From contig NW_008706795.1 of NCBI RefSeq assembly GCF_000327385.1, positions 461,034-525,033 of the forward strand: DNA of 64,000 nucleotides, written 5' to 3'. Positions 46,095 to 57,608 of the stretch are shown piece by piece. Below the pieces are notes generated by a model. The model saw only the letters and a list, made by a program, of their open reading frames with translations, did no database searches and was not told where the DNA came from. Position 1 is the first letter of the stretch, and each line of letters opens with the position of its first letter. This DNA comes from Lottia gigantea. Its lineage: Eukaryota; Mollusca; Gastropoda; Lottiidae. The position numbers and the translations under genes were made by a program.

Positions 46095-46918
46095 CAATCG
46101 AATAACCTAATTTCGTGGAAACCTATTATTCGTGGATTTCCGGAAAGGATTAATAATTTACATGAGCGACCTTGCGTGACCTCCGCATTAGTTTGTTTTA
46201 ATAAACATGGGTTTTCTCTACAATATCAGCTAGTAGAATGAATTCAGTACTTTCAATCAAGGTAAAATGTATTAATGTATATTTTGCCAAATACAAAATG
46301 GCGGATTTCACTTATTACCAAACGTCACCATTTTTTATCGGCCGAATTTCCTTATAATCCCAAGCGGTAATCGGAATTTCAAGTGTCGTCTGCTAGAATG
46401 TAGTCCTACGAATGAAGTCACGTGATCAACTAGCGGATTCCGTGTCAGCAGAAAATTTCTATGGAACACAAAGTGGACCATATTCTTATGTTGTTTCAGT
46501 GACTTTTAGCAATAAATCACGCTACGTATCATAATTGTCAGTCTCTATTTTTTTTTTAAATCGTGGTTCTTTGAAGGAATTGTCACTAGTTATAATGAAT
46601 TGATATTGAAGATAAATACTAAGAGAAGTTAATTATACCACCCGGTATCCATACAACGTGTTTTTCTGGACTTGTTTATAGATCAAACATTGTACACGAA
46701 AATAGGTGACGCATTCTGCCGCCGTTGCGGAGTTGGTTGCTCATGATATATGGGTCAAAGTGAAGGATTCATAAAGAAAATCGAAATAAACCAATTTTAA
46801 TCATTTTGTAGAATATCTGAGGAAACATCTAAGACATAATTTTTTTTTTTTCGTTTTTTTAACTTTGACGAAATTTGGTGTTGAATCCTTATATCCACGA
46901 AAATAGGTTACACCACTG
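46095..46918. mobile_element. TA-type non-autonomous DNA element, copy 1
   Basis: About 824 bp with inverted ends: left CAATCGAATAACCTAATTTCGTGG (core 46103-46118), right CCACGAAAATAGGTTACACCACTG. It is flanked by TA on both sides (46093-46094, 46919-46920), which suits Tc1/mariner-type insertion. An inverted second copy is at 50211-50974; shared interior words include AATTCGGCCGATAAAAAATG (copy 2 strand) and the reverse complement here. No transposase frame is visible, so it would need an enzyme in trans. Confidence 0.75.
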
Positions 46919-47952
46919 TATAGTAGAAACGTTAATCGTAACTAAATCATTTTCACAGTATTTCTACACACTTCAATGGCATCAAATCTTCAGAGAGAAT
47001 TACTTTGAATTAACAAAAAAAAAAAAATATAATTTATTAAAATACGTTTAATCATGTCAAATTACAATTAAAAAAATAATGTATACAAACAAAAGAAACA
47101 AATCTATTATGTATAATCACGTCAAATAATAATAATAAAGAGACTATAAAGATATACATTTTAAAGGAGCAGTTTGGAAAATTATCAAAAACATATTAAA
47201 TCATACCTGAATATATTTCTAAAGTATGCTATTTAGATTTATGCTACTTGATCAAACTGAAATAGTTTTAAAGGGTTAATTAATAATGGAAGGTAATTAT
47301 TGTTTAATTTGATTAAATCTGAACAGTTACCAAAAAGCATAACGAAATTTTTATATAGTTTTGGCGACAAAAATCCAACGGCTGGAATTTTTAGTAAGAA
47401 CATTCAGATATGATTAGGGACACGTTTCTCTAGATTTTGGTGTGTGGTTTCCATAAATGTAAGCAAAATATATTTATTTTTCAACCTACAAAAAAACCCC
47501 AAAAAAAACAAAACCAGAATGCGCCTTTAAATAGAAATAAACAAAAACCAGAATGCGCCTTTAAATAAACAAAACTAAAAAGAAAAATCAATTTTGAAAG
47601 GGATACAATTAATCAGGGCACCAGAATGATGAATACATTTTTCAAATTTTTGATCATGATGTTAAAGATGGGTTTCCTTATTTTTTAGTGTCAAATTAAG
47701 CAAGCTATTTGACTAATTGGTTTTTCTAATGAATTATCATGTATTCTTAATCATATCATTATCATCTTATTGCATATTATAATAAGTTTTAACCAATCAT
47801 AAATGTCCATGTAAGCACAGACTGGATAAACGAAAACAAACTTTTTGACCTTTCTTGATCGGTCACTCATTGGAATTATGCTGGTAATTCTCTTCTAATT
47901 TAGCTAATTTATTAATCAATTATGGACATGTCACATGTGAGAAAAACTGGTA

Positions 47953-48213
47953 TTTTCCCAAGTCATTAGAACACCTCTACTTTCTATTCATATAAGTATT
48001 AGCATTTTCATTTTCATAAAAATTGTGCATTCATTATAGTCTAATTCTATAGATACTATAATGAATGCACAATTTTTACAATGTCAAAATAGTAACTTCA
48101 GACCTGTGTATTCTGTACTTAAAAATGGGTACCCTTATTTTCATTTATAAAAATGAAAATGCTAATACTTATATGAATAGAAAGTAGAGGTATTCTAATG
48201 ACTTGGAAAAATA
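47953..48213. mobile_element. Two nested inverted repeats
   Basis: Outer arms (about 65 bp each): CAAGTCATTAGAACACCTC then ACTTTCTATTCATATAAGT at the left, and the inverse ending GACTTGGAAAA at the right. Inside, next to the left arm, lies a second perfect hairpin at 48021-48080 (AAAATTGTGCATTCATTATAG and inverse). This looks like one MITE inserted in or beside another. Confidence 0.75.
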
Positions 48214-49364
48214 ACTGTGACAGGTTACTTAAAAACTCATTTTAAAAAATTAAGCCAGTACAAACTACGACACCATTGTTGACCAAGAGAGGTATTTCAG
48301 ATTTTGAAATGTCTTGATCCTTTAATGAGTTAATAAGTTGCCACCAATCTCTAGACCCATGATCTCGTTCTGTCCATTGATTTTATTGTCAATTTTCTCA
48401 TGGTATTCTCTTTTGCATGTCCGAATTTAATATGCTAATTCCTGATTAATCTAAACTTTTCCAAATTTTCCTCAGAATTCGATCTGGTAGCTTTTTTTAC
48501 AATTGTGTTCGTCTTTCTGTGCTCATGATACTGATTATATTGTTTATCCAAAGTTTGTCTCAGGTCAAATTGTCACAAATTTATGTGGGATATTGGATTT
48601 GGCTATCCTTATCAACTCATCTGTAGAAGATGTCAAAAATTGTTATCCATCTTGTCCTTTAATTTTATCGTAAAAGTTTCCCGTCACAGATTAGCCTTTT
48701 GAAAGATGCCAATTTTAGTCTTGATAATACTGTAACCGGCAATACACAAGCCGATGGTCACACCAAATTCTGTCAAGCCAGTATGATTCAAGCACCAAGC
48801 CAGGGCAATTTGGGTGTTCAAATTTTTATCAATGCGCATGAGTTCGTTCATAATTTCATGTCAAATAGGTTCATCGAAGTATGAAGGAAAGAAATGTTGT
48901 ATTAAAGAAATCAATTTTGAAATCGCCAATAATATAAATTTTATCAACTAGGTTAGATGTTGCAAGTAAAAATGACTGGAGTATGGAATTATAAATCAAA
49001 TTTCCTGAATTTGGTAGTCTATTGAATGACTAATGTTCAATATCCTGTATAACTATATAAATTTAGTCTAATAAGTCTTATAATAGTATTATATTTTAAA
49101 TAATAATATAGAAATATTTCTACAATTGAGCACTATTTCAACAGTGAAAATATTTTATTGTTAGTATATAAATATATTTAACAAAAAAAAAAAACACAAG
49201 GAAATGGTATAACACACTTCTCTAATAATACAGTATAGTTATTGTTATTACAGAAATGTGTTATACCATAAAATTTTCAATGACTCTATATTTAATCTCT
49301 TCTGATCTTGTAAGTAAAGGTAGATATCATGAAATCTTATTGAACCCATCTGACTAAGATCTAA
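48214..49364. other. Intergenic stretch downstream of the caspase gene
   Basis: Contains a 61-codon plus-strand frame (48699-48884) and, opposite it, a short protein-like minus frame; I recognise neither and no splice context supports them. Sequence at 49105-49190 shares GAGCACTATTTCAACAGTGA with repeats at 31060 and 61055. Caspase 3' UTR and polyadenylation signals probably lie at 49200-49364. Confidence 0.4.
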
Positions 49365-52300
49365 TTATTTCATTGAACTGTTTGGATTAACACTAGTGGT
49401 TAATATTTCTGATTGATCCATTGGTTGTTGTTGTTCTTCAGGTTGAGCAGCATTTGTACTGCACTGTTCCAGACCAGGAAAAAAGTACAAACTTTTACCT
49501 AATGATGACCGCCATTCAGGACATTGTTTATTACGATCAATACTTGTTTCAGCTTTTTGAACTAAATTATTCACCTGGAAACAAATTTCAGTGTTCAAAT
49601 TTCTTCTGAACATAATTATGTTTATGACGATTGCAGTCTGGAATTGTATTTAAGCAAAGTTAGAGTTAAGAGCCTATTTACTTCATCGCATCATATGGGG
49701 GATCGAATCCCCCTCAAGGTAAGAAAAATTCTGATGCCTGTTCCAGTGCTTTCGAGAGTCGACCCGTTACGGCTCTCAATCCCTAATATCTATATTAAAG
49801 GCCTTTTATTGACTGTACAGTTTTCAGCATTTTTAAGCCTACCTTGGTCATAATATTGACTAGTTCACAGCTATGAGCCCAGTATTTAAAGGCATAGACC
49901 ACAGCTTGTATAAACCACGTTCCAATATTTACATCTCGCCAAGATACAAAACCTAAAATATAGATAATAAGTCCTAGAAATGTACGAAAATAGCATAATT
50001 CCTTCAAACTAGGAATTTTACTCACTATTTCTATATATGTCTTTTTTATATATCACAGAGTATCTTAAATTGACGATTTGTCAGTTTTTCATTCAATCAC
50101 GGATAATTCTGGGCACACCAGGCCCGTAGCTAGCTCGGGGTCTCAGGGGGGCTAAATTTTTTTAAGGGGGGCTCAACTATATGATTTAAAAAGTCAATAA
50201 AGAAACTATACAATGGTGTAACCTATTTTCGTGGATATAAGGATTCAACACCGAATTTCGTGTCCACCGAAAAACGAATGTCTTAGATGTTTCCTCAGAT
50301 ATTCTACAAAATAATTAAAATTGGTTTATTTCGATTTTCTTTATGAATCCTTCACTTTGACCCAAATTTCATGAGCAACCGCAACGGCGACAGAATACGT
50401 CATCTATTTTCGTGTACAAAGTTTGATCTATAAATAAGTCTAGAAAAACACGTTGTATGGATACCGGGTGGTATAATTAACTTCTCTTAGTATTTATCTT
50501 TAATATCAATTCATTATAACTAGTGACAATTCCTTCAAAGAACCGCGATTTTAAAATAAAATAGTGATTGACAAAATAAGATAAGTAGATTGCTAAAAGT
50601 CACCGAAACAACATAAGAATATGGTCCACTTTGTGTTCCATAGGAATCTGCTAGTTGATCACGTGACTTCATTCGTTGTACGACATTCTAGCAGACGACT
50701 TGGATTTCGATTACCGCTTGGGATTGTAAGGAAATTCGGCCGATAAAAAATGGTGACGTTTGGTAACAAGTGAAATCCGCCATTTTGTATTTGTCAAAGT
50801 ATACATTAATATTTTTACCTTGCTTGAAACTACTGAATTCATTCTACTAGCTGATATTGTACAGAAAACCCATGTTTATCAAACAAACAAATGCGGAGGT
50901 CGCACATGTAAATTATTAATCCTTTCCGGAAATCCACGAAAAATAGGTTTCCACGAAATTAGGTTACCTGACTGACATATACATTGAAAATATGTGTTTC
51001 ACGGGATTGACAATCAACAATGATAGTAATCAACAATTACACCATCTGTAAGCGAGGGTGTTGTACAGCAAACCTACTTATAAAACAGTTTAAGTCAATT
51101 CCTGCTGTTATTTGGTGTTCAAAAGTCATCAGACAATTAAAAGCCTTAAAATTGCTCTTTGTCTATATAAAACGATAAAAACAGGACATTTTAACGTTAA
51201 GGTTGAATAATTTTCAGGGGAGGGGGGGGGGGCAAATATTTATTTGGTCTCTAGCTACGGGCCTGGGGCACACATGGATTTGAAGGCTCAAATTTCGTCC
51301 GTGAGCTGTGAATATTGTTAAGCTGCTTACCTTTCCTCGTGTATCCGTGTTTGAAAGTTACTCAAACGAATCCTCTTTTTAAGAGCTATCTTTTTGAAAA
51401 ATGGTTAAAGACTTGATAAATCAAAATCATTGTAAACCGTATTTCTCATTTTAGACACTATCAACAAGACATACAACTTCGGAATACCCGAATTTTAAGG
51501 ATAAGGATAAGCTTAGGAATAAATAAAAATAGTCATGACATCGTAATACACCAACAATTGTAATGATAGCCAACTCGTCCGTGAGATTGACAAGAGCTAT
51601 CAGTAAATGAAATATTTCGAGAGTAACATTTTCATACTGCACAAGCTTTATTCAGAACTCTTTTTCTTCTTTTCATTTGATTTTCAATAGGATTCATCCT
51701 TAGGTGATAATAATCAATTTCGTCAAGTTTCATCTAAATCAGTCTATTGTATCCACAACACATTTTCAAGAACAAGTGCAATAACTCATCAAATATTTTT
51801 CGATTTGTCTTATTTTCGATAGAGTAATCCTTATCTTACTACTGGATGTGTTTTATCTTACTACTGTATGTGTTTTATCTTACTACTGGATGTGTTTTAT
51901 CTTACTACTGAATGTGTTTTATCTTACTACTAGATGTGTTTTATCTTACTACTGGATGTGTTTATATTACTACTGGATGTGTTTTATCTTACTACTGGAT
52001 GTGTTTTACCTTACTACTGATTGAGTTTTATCTTACTACTGAATGTGTTTTATCTTACTACTGAATGTGTTTTATCTTACTGCTGGATGTGTTTTATCTT
52101 ACTACAGGATGTGTTTTATCTTACTACAGGATGTGTTTTATCTTACTACTGAATGTGTTTATCTTACTACTGAGTGTGTTTTATTTTACTACTGAATGTG
52201 TTTTAGCTTACTACTGGATGTGTTTTATCTTACTACTACATGTGTTTTAGCTTACTACTGGATGTGTTTTATATTACTACTAAAGGAGTTTTATCTTACT

Positions 52301-55300
52301 ACTGAATGTGTTTTATCTTACTACTGAATGAGTTTTATCTTACTACTGAATGTGTTTTATCTTACTACTGAATGTGTTTTATCTTACTACTAAAGGAGTT
52401 TTATCTTACTACTGAATGTGTTTTATCTTACTACTGAATGAGTTCTATCTTACTACTGGATGTGTTTTATCTTACTACTGGATGTGTTTTAGCTTACTAC
52501 TGAATGTATTTTATCTTACTACTGAATGTGTTTTATCTTACTACTGAATGTGTTTTATCTTACTACTGAATGTGTTTTATCTTACTACTGGATGTGTTTT
52601 ATCTTACTACTGGGTGTGTTTTATCTTACTACAGAATGTTTTATCTTACTACTGGATGTGTTTTATATTACTACTGAATGTGTTTTATCTTACTACTGGA
52701 TGTGTTTTATCTTACTACTGGATGTGTTTTATCTTACTACTGAGTGTGTTTTATCTTAATACTGAATGAGTTTTATCTTACTACTGGATGTGTTTTATCT
52801 TACTACTGAATGTGTTTTATCTTACTACTGAATGTGTTTTATCTTGCTACTGGATGTGTTTTATCTTACTACTGGATGTGTTTTATCTTACTACTGGGTG
52901 TATTTTATCTTACTACTGGATGTGTTTTATCTTACTACTGGATGTATTTTATCTTACTACTGAATGTGTTTTAGCTTACTACTGGATGAGTTTTATCTTA
53001 CTACTGGATGAGTTTTATCTTACTACTGAATGAGTTTTATCTTACTACTGAATGTGTTTTATCTTACTACTGAATGTGTTTTATCTTACTACTGAATGTG
53101 TTTTATCTTGCTACTGGATGTGTTTTATCTTACTACTGAATGAGTTTTATCTTAATACTGAATGAGTTTTATCTTACTACTGGATGTGTTTTATTTCACT
53201 ATATGTAACGTATATTGTGAATTTCATAAGTTATCAATAGAATCATAATGTTATAACTCTCCTCGACATCCCACCTGCACTCATTACATGTCAGGGGTAA
53301 TCCAGTCAAAAGTTGTATTTGGGTGTATACTTAAGTAAAACAGCTAATTTGGATAATTAAATTCAACGCGAGAGAGCCAACATGGACTCATAATTACCTG
53401 GGCTTGCTGCCATGGAGATAAACATATCAGCTCTTCTGGCTATATTAGACGAGTTTGTATCCTCTTGACCGTCGGGTCCGTCACCAAAAGTTAGTCTATC
53501 AGCTTTTTGGGCAATTTCATCAATGTCTTTCTTGTCCTCTTCTGTCATGTTTTTATGCGTTCCCGGATCATACAAATCTAAAAATATATGTTATTATAAG
53601 TTAATTTTACAAGTAGTAAACATAGGAAATGTCTTGCAATGAAATATTTGAGGAAATCATCACTAATTCACCATCTCTCCTTCAATGCAATTCTAAAATA
53701 CATCACATGCCCCCCTTCTTCAAAAAATTGGTTGACCCGGCTTTGAAAAATGACTTACACAAGTACAGGTTTTTTTGCACAAATAGATAACCAAAAGCGA
53801 CAACGTTTTTAAAATTAGTAATAATATGGATACAGTTGTCAATGGCTTCCTCTGTTTTAGCGCACGATAAGTTATATGATATACTGCTATAGACTCACTT
53901 CCCTGGCAAGCTTGAATGAAAAACAGTTTTGGTTTTCCACATAAGCTTGAACATGCTATCGAATCAAAACTGTCAAAGATATCATTGATGAACACCTCCT
54001 TGCCATCTACACCAAGAACATTACCACAGGAACCATGAGATAAAATCACCAACACAAAACAATCATAATTGGAGTGGTCAAGTTCTTTGTACCACTTTAC
54101 TATGCTTTTTATTTCCTTAAAATGAGTATAATATAATAACATATAATCGAATAAATGTAAATGTCACTTCCCAACTTTCTAATAGGTTTTGTACATCTTT
54201 CGTCTACCTTAAAGGAACAGATTCGGCATATACGGGAGTAAATCATCAGAATCTCAGAAACGAGAAACTAATCAGTAGTGATGTCCACAGCTTACCGTCG
54301 AAATTGGACCTTTAAATCCAAGTATTTCCGTAAACATCTATATTTTAATGTTATTTTAAGAAACTTTATATTTTGAATATACGTTGATGACAACATATGT
54401 ATACAGTAGACTCAATCACTCTGTCACACTTCGTTTACGTACAGCTGCGATGGAAGATGTATTGGACAATATATCAACAAGTTTTTTGTTGGATGTCTAT
54501 TTGAAGGAATTATGCGATTTACCGTGAGCCAGCCAACTTGCCAATTTTCAATGTATCTACTTCGGGTTAGCGGGTTTCACGGCAGAATGTTATCTATTTT
54601 GTAAAGAAAATGATGCTGTGTTGCTATTTTCATTGCTTATTTATTTTTAAAGGATGGAAATCACCAATATAACTACTTTTTTCTTATTAATTGAATAAAT
54701 AGCTAAGTCAATAACCATGCTTTTACTTTCACTTTGGTTTTTACTCGACAGAAAATTACAGCTGAATCAACCGGAAGTAGATGCATTGAAACGATGGATG
54801 TAATTTTTTTTTAGTATTTTTATTGAACAATAGTTAGATTAGTAAGAAGAGGAACACTGAGGGAGATATAAAGTAGGTCTTGTGTGAAGGGAAAATATTC
54901 AACGAAACGATTCATATAAGGTTGGGATTATGTTTCATTACGGTAAATGGTAGAAAATCGTCTGAAGCGGAGATGGTCGTGACAAGCGTTAGCCACCTTC
55001 TAATATTATATACTACTATAGAGAGAGTCGACTATTGATAGAAACAGATGCCTTTTATGGAACGCCGGTGCGATATCAATTCTAAATGCTGAATGCTAAA
55101 TGAAGAAGGGCCAATAACTTGAAATGAGAGGGAGGGAGGGGGGTCTCTTGCGACAATCCACGCTGTAATCAATGGATTTCATCTACAATCACTATCCCCA
55201 ATCTATAGTCACTATATACCTACCCACTATCATCTATAATCACAATCCTCTATCTATAGTCACTATACACCTACCTACCATCATCTACAATCACTATCCT

Positions 55301-56230
55301 CTATCTATAGTAACCTACTATCATCTAAAGTAACTATCCTAGATACAAAGTCACTATACACAAACCTACTATTATCTACAGTCACTATCCTCTATCTAAA
55401 GACACTATACACCTACCTACAATGATTTACAGTCCCTATCCTCTATCTATAGTAACTATACACCAACCTACTATAATCTACAGTCACCATTCTCTATCTA
55501 TAGTCACTATACACCTACCTGCTATCATCTAAAGTAACTATCCTAGATACAAAGTCACTATACACCAACCTTCTATCATCTACAGTCACTATCTTCTATA
55601 TATAGTCACTATACACCAACCTACTATCATCTACAGTCACTATCCTCTATCTAAAGCCACTATACACCTACCTACAATGATCTACAGTCCCTATCCTCTA
55701 TCTATAGTCACTATATACCTACCTACTATCTTCTACAGTCACTATCCTCTATCTATAGTCACTATACACCAAACTACTATCTTCTACAGTCACTATCCTC
55801 TATCTAAAGCCACCATACACCTACCAACTATCATCGACAGTCCCTATCCTCTATCTATAGTCACTATACATCAACCTACTAACCTCTACTTATAGTAATT
55901 ATACACCTACCTACCATCACCTACAATCACTATCTTCTGTCTATAGTCACTATACACCTACCTACTATCATCTACAGTAACTACGGTAGTTGAGACTGAT
56001 AATTGCATTCTTGTTACCATTAACACATTATAATCATTGACCAATTTTTTTACCTCTGCAGTTTGGTTATTGTGAATATCAACTGTAAAATATAACTGTT
56101 TGAAAAGATTCTGCAAAGAAATCACATCTTCCTCTGTGCCATCTCGATCTTCAAGTTTTGTGCCTTCATTAAAGTTCTTATTATTCACCACAACACAGAA
56201 TCCTCGTGGGTTTGACGTCATCCTGTAATT
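49365..56230 (-). CDS. CASP8: Caspase-8/10-like initiator caspase, catalytic exons
   Basis: Five exons in frame (5' to 3'): 56054-56230, 53899-54115, 53398-53577, 49843-49952, 49365-49574; 297 residues plus stop. It begins NYRMTSNPRGFCVVVNNKNF, close to caspase-8 YQMKSKPRG; then KELDHSNYDCFVLVILSHG with the catalytic His, and KLFFIQACQG with the catalytic Cys. QACQG, rather than the effector QACRG, matches vertebrate caspase-8. The p10 subunit has ADMFISMAASPGFVSWRD and GTWFIQAVVYAFKY. The intersubunit linker is Asp-rich (about 60 residues) and could carry the maturation cuts. A Gln-rich tail of about 35 residues follows LYFFPG and is longer than in vertebrates. No start codon or death-effector prodomain exon was recognised upstream to position 64000, so the call is partial at its 5' end. 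Known role of the family: cysteine protease initiating apoptosis downstream of death receptors. Confidence 0.88.
50119..51265. mobile_element. hAT-like non-autonomous DNA transposon
   Basis: Length 1147 bp. Inverted ends CAGGCCCGTAGCTAG at both sides and an 8-bp target duplication GGGCACAC (50111-50118 and 51266-51273). An 8-bp duplication and CAG-type ends fit the hAT superfamily. G-rich runs (GGGGGG) lie just inside both ends. No transposase frame is present; most of the interior is another element. Confidence 0.85.
50211..50974. mobile_element. TA-type non-autonomous DNA element, copy 2 (inverted, inside the hAT-like element)
   Basis: Reverse-orientation copy of 46095-46918. The left end CAATGGTGTAACCTATTTTCG is preceded by TA; the right end is GAAATTAGGTTACCTGACTG. 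The right flank does not read TA, so that border is uncertain. It is about 60 bp shorter than copy 1 through small deletions. Confidence 0.75.
51655..53199. repeat. 22-bp minisatellite joined to a mollusc repeat monomer, caspase intron 4
   Basis: 51655-51830 is a monomer of the mollusc dispersed repeat (TTTTCAATAGGATTCATCCTT, TTTTCAAGAACAAGTGCAAT). From 51831 about 62 units of a 22-bp repeat follow (TTTTATCTTACTACTGGATGTG with GAATGTG, GAATGAG and AAAGGAG variants). The overlapping open frames are repeat-derived. Between 53200 and 53397 nothing else is seen. Confidence 0.93.
54205..54370. mobile_element. MITE family A fragment in caspase intron
   Basis: TTAAAGGAACAGATTCGGCA at the left end, then GTCCACAGCTTACCGTCGAA and TTTAAATCCAAGTATTTCC, matching the first half of the family. 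The second half is missing. The rest of 54371-55177 has no supported feature. Confidence 0.6.
55178..55984. repeat. About 52-bp minisatellite in the first caspase intron seen
   Basis: Imperfect tandem units of CTACTATCATCTACAGTCAC then TATCCTCTATCTATAGTCAC and TATACACCTAC, about 15 copies with length variants. Its edge is about 70 bp from the exon donor at 56053-56054. Confidence 0.93.
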
Positions 56231-56501
56231 CTGCAATATTTCAAGCATATAAAGTGAACAAATAAAAAATACAATGCAAATATGAGGTATATACGGAGGT
56301 TTAATTTTGAATTAAAAAACTAGAATATAATTATATAACATATTTTGAATTTAAAACATGTATTTTCACCCGGGTGAAAATTCTAGGATTTTGAATTAAA
56401 ACATTGAATTACCTACCACCGGGGAAATTTTCACCCAGAAGATAATTCTAGAATTTTTAATTAAAAGAATTCAAGATTTTAATCAACTTTTCATCCAAGT
56501 T

Positions 56502-56792
56502 TTGGCGTCTACCATGTCTGTCGAACCGATCCAATTGACTCTGTAAAACTTTTAAGACGTGGATTTGCATACTCCAGCAATTTAACCATTTACAAGGAGC
56601 TATTATACAACAAAGACAAGGAAGATATTTGGAACGGTTCTACAGACATGGATATCGTTGAAAACTTAGATAGGTTGATCAGTGAGGTTCGAAATCGGAT
56701 ATGGCCGAGGATGTTGAATATTATTGGTCCAAAGGCCTGCAAAACCTTTTCGAGAGGTGCGAGTGAATCGAGGGTACCTGCGGAAACCTTGT
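56502..56792 (+). other. Unrecognised reading frame, about 95 codons, no ATG start
   Basis: An open plus-strand frame reads GVYHVCRTDPIDSVKLLRRG and later NLDRLISEVRNRIWPRMLN before a stop near 56792. It looks more protein-like than neighbouring frames and its base composition is less AT-rich. I do not recognise it. It could be a decayed gene or element fragment, or chance. Confidence 0.25.
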
Positions 56793-57266
56793 GATAAGTG
56801 ATAAAAAATCATTTTGTTGCTGTCGGTGACCAGATATTGCTCGCATGTACGCTATCATATTCACAATGTCAAGCTATTGCGAACTTCGTACTTATACCTT
56901 CACTGTAATAGTCACCTTTCTTGCATCATGGAAGTTTGGAAATGAAGCGATTTAATTGGAACTTACAATCAGAGGCTTCTACGGAAGGTCTGAGATCACA
57001 AAGCCATAGCCTAATGTTTTCAGCCTTTTTCTTTCGAGGGCTCTGATTGGGTTGTATTCGCTGGCGTACAATCAATGGCGGTCCAGGTACTTTAGGTGAC
57101 ACATGGCGGCAATATTTTGTAGCTGCACGACGTGAAGTGCCTCCTCATTGTTTATGTCGGCAGGCCAAATTACGATTTGTCCGCGAATCTTGAAATTAGG
57201 TCAACGCATGCGAGAGGCGCTCAGCTGAGATCTAGTGGTACTCCCATTACATTTATTGGGTTCACA

Positions 57267-57608
57267 CTAGCCGACGTTTAACCTGAAATATGGGACTGTA
57301 GCAGAACGCACAAGAAAAACGTGATCATAGTAGGATCGTAAATAAAGGTTGGTAAACTCAGTCATAGTCGTATTAAGAACTCTATAAACGCAGTTAAAAC
57401 CCAAAGGGAGTACAATACGCGAACTGTGGGAATAACCTTCTAGTGGCATTGGACCGATGAACAAAATAACATCATCTGTTGTCATTAAGATCGTTAAGTT
57501 AACAAAATTACCCACCTCAGACGAATGTATGAGAACGTTCGTTGCAATGCATTTCGTTACATTGACAATCTTCGGATCATCATTTTTATCAGGAAATACT
57601 GTAAACAT
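57267..57608 (-). other. Unrecognised 113-codon reading frame
   Basis: A minus-strand frame with mixed composition (KIVNVTKCIATNVLIHSSEV, MPLEGYSHSSRIVLPLGFN, LYLRSYYDHVFLVRSATVPY). It is the longest frame in the caspase upstream region that is not repeat-derived. No domain is recognised and it does not resemble a death-effector domain. It may be part of the same less AT-rich block (56480-58110) as the frame at 56502. Confidence 0.3.

Larger units (their letters stand above)
50060..51345. mobile_element. MITE family A copy split by a hAT-like element
   Basis: The outer pieces 50060-50118 (ending GGATAATTCTGGGCACAC) and 51274-51345 (ATGGATTTGAAGGCTC, GTGAGCTGTGAATATTGTTA) join into sequence matching the reverse complement of 20340-20410. 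It is the oldest layer of a three-element nest in caspase intron 4. Confidence 0.75.

Noticed and set aside
49680-49710. tRNA-like or palindromic GGGGGATCGAATCCCCCTC
   Set aside because: It resembles a T-arm, but no acceptor stem, D-arm or anticodon arm can be fitted around it; it lies in a caspase intron.
52065-53033. Several plus-strand frames reading MCFILLLDVFYLTT
   Set aside because: A 22-bp repeat gives the same peptide in shifted frames. The hydrophobic look suggests membrane segments but is an artefact.
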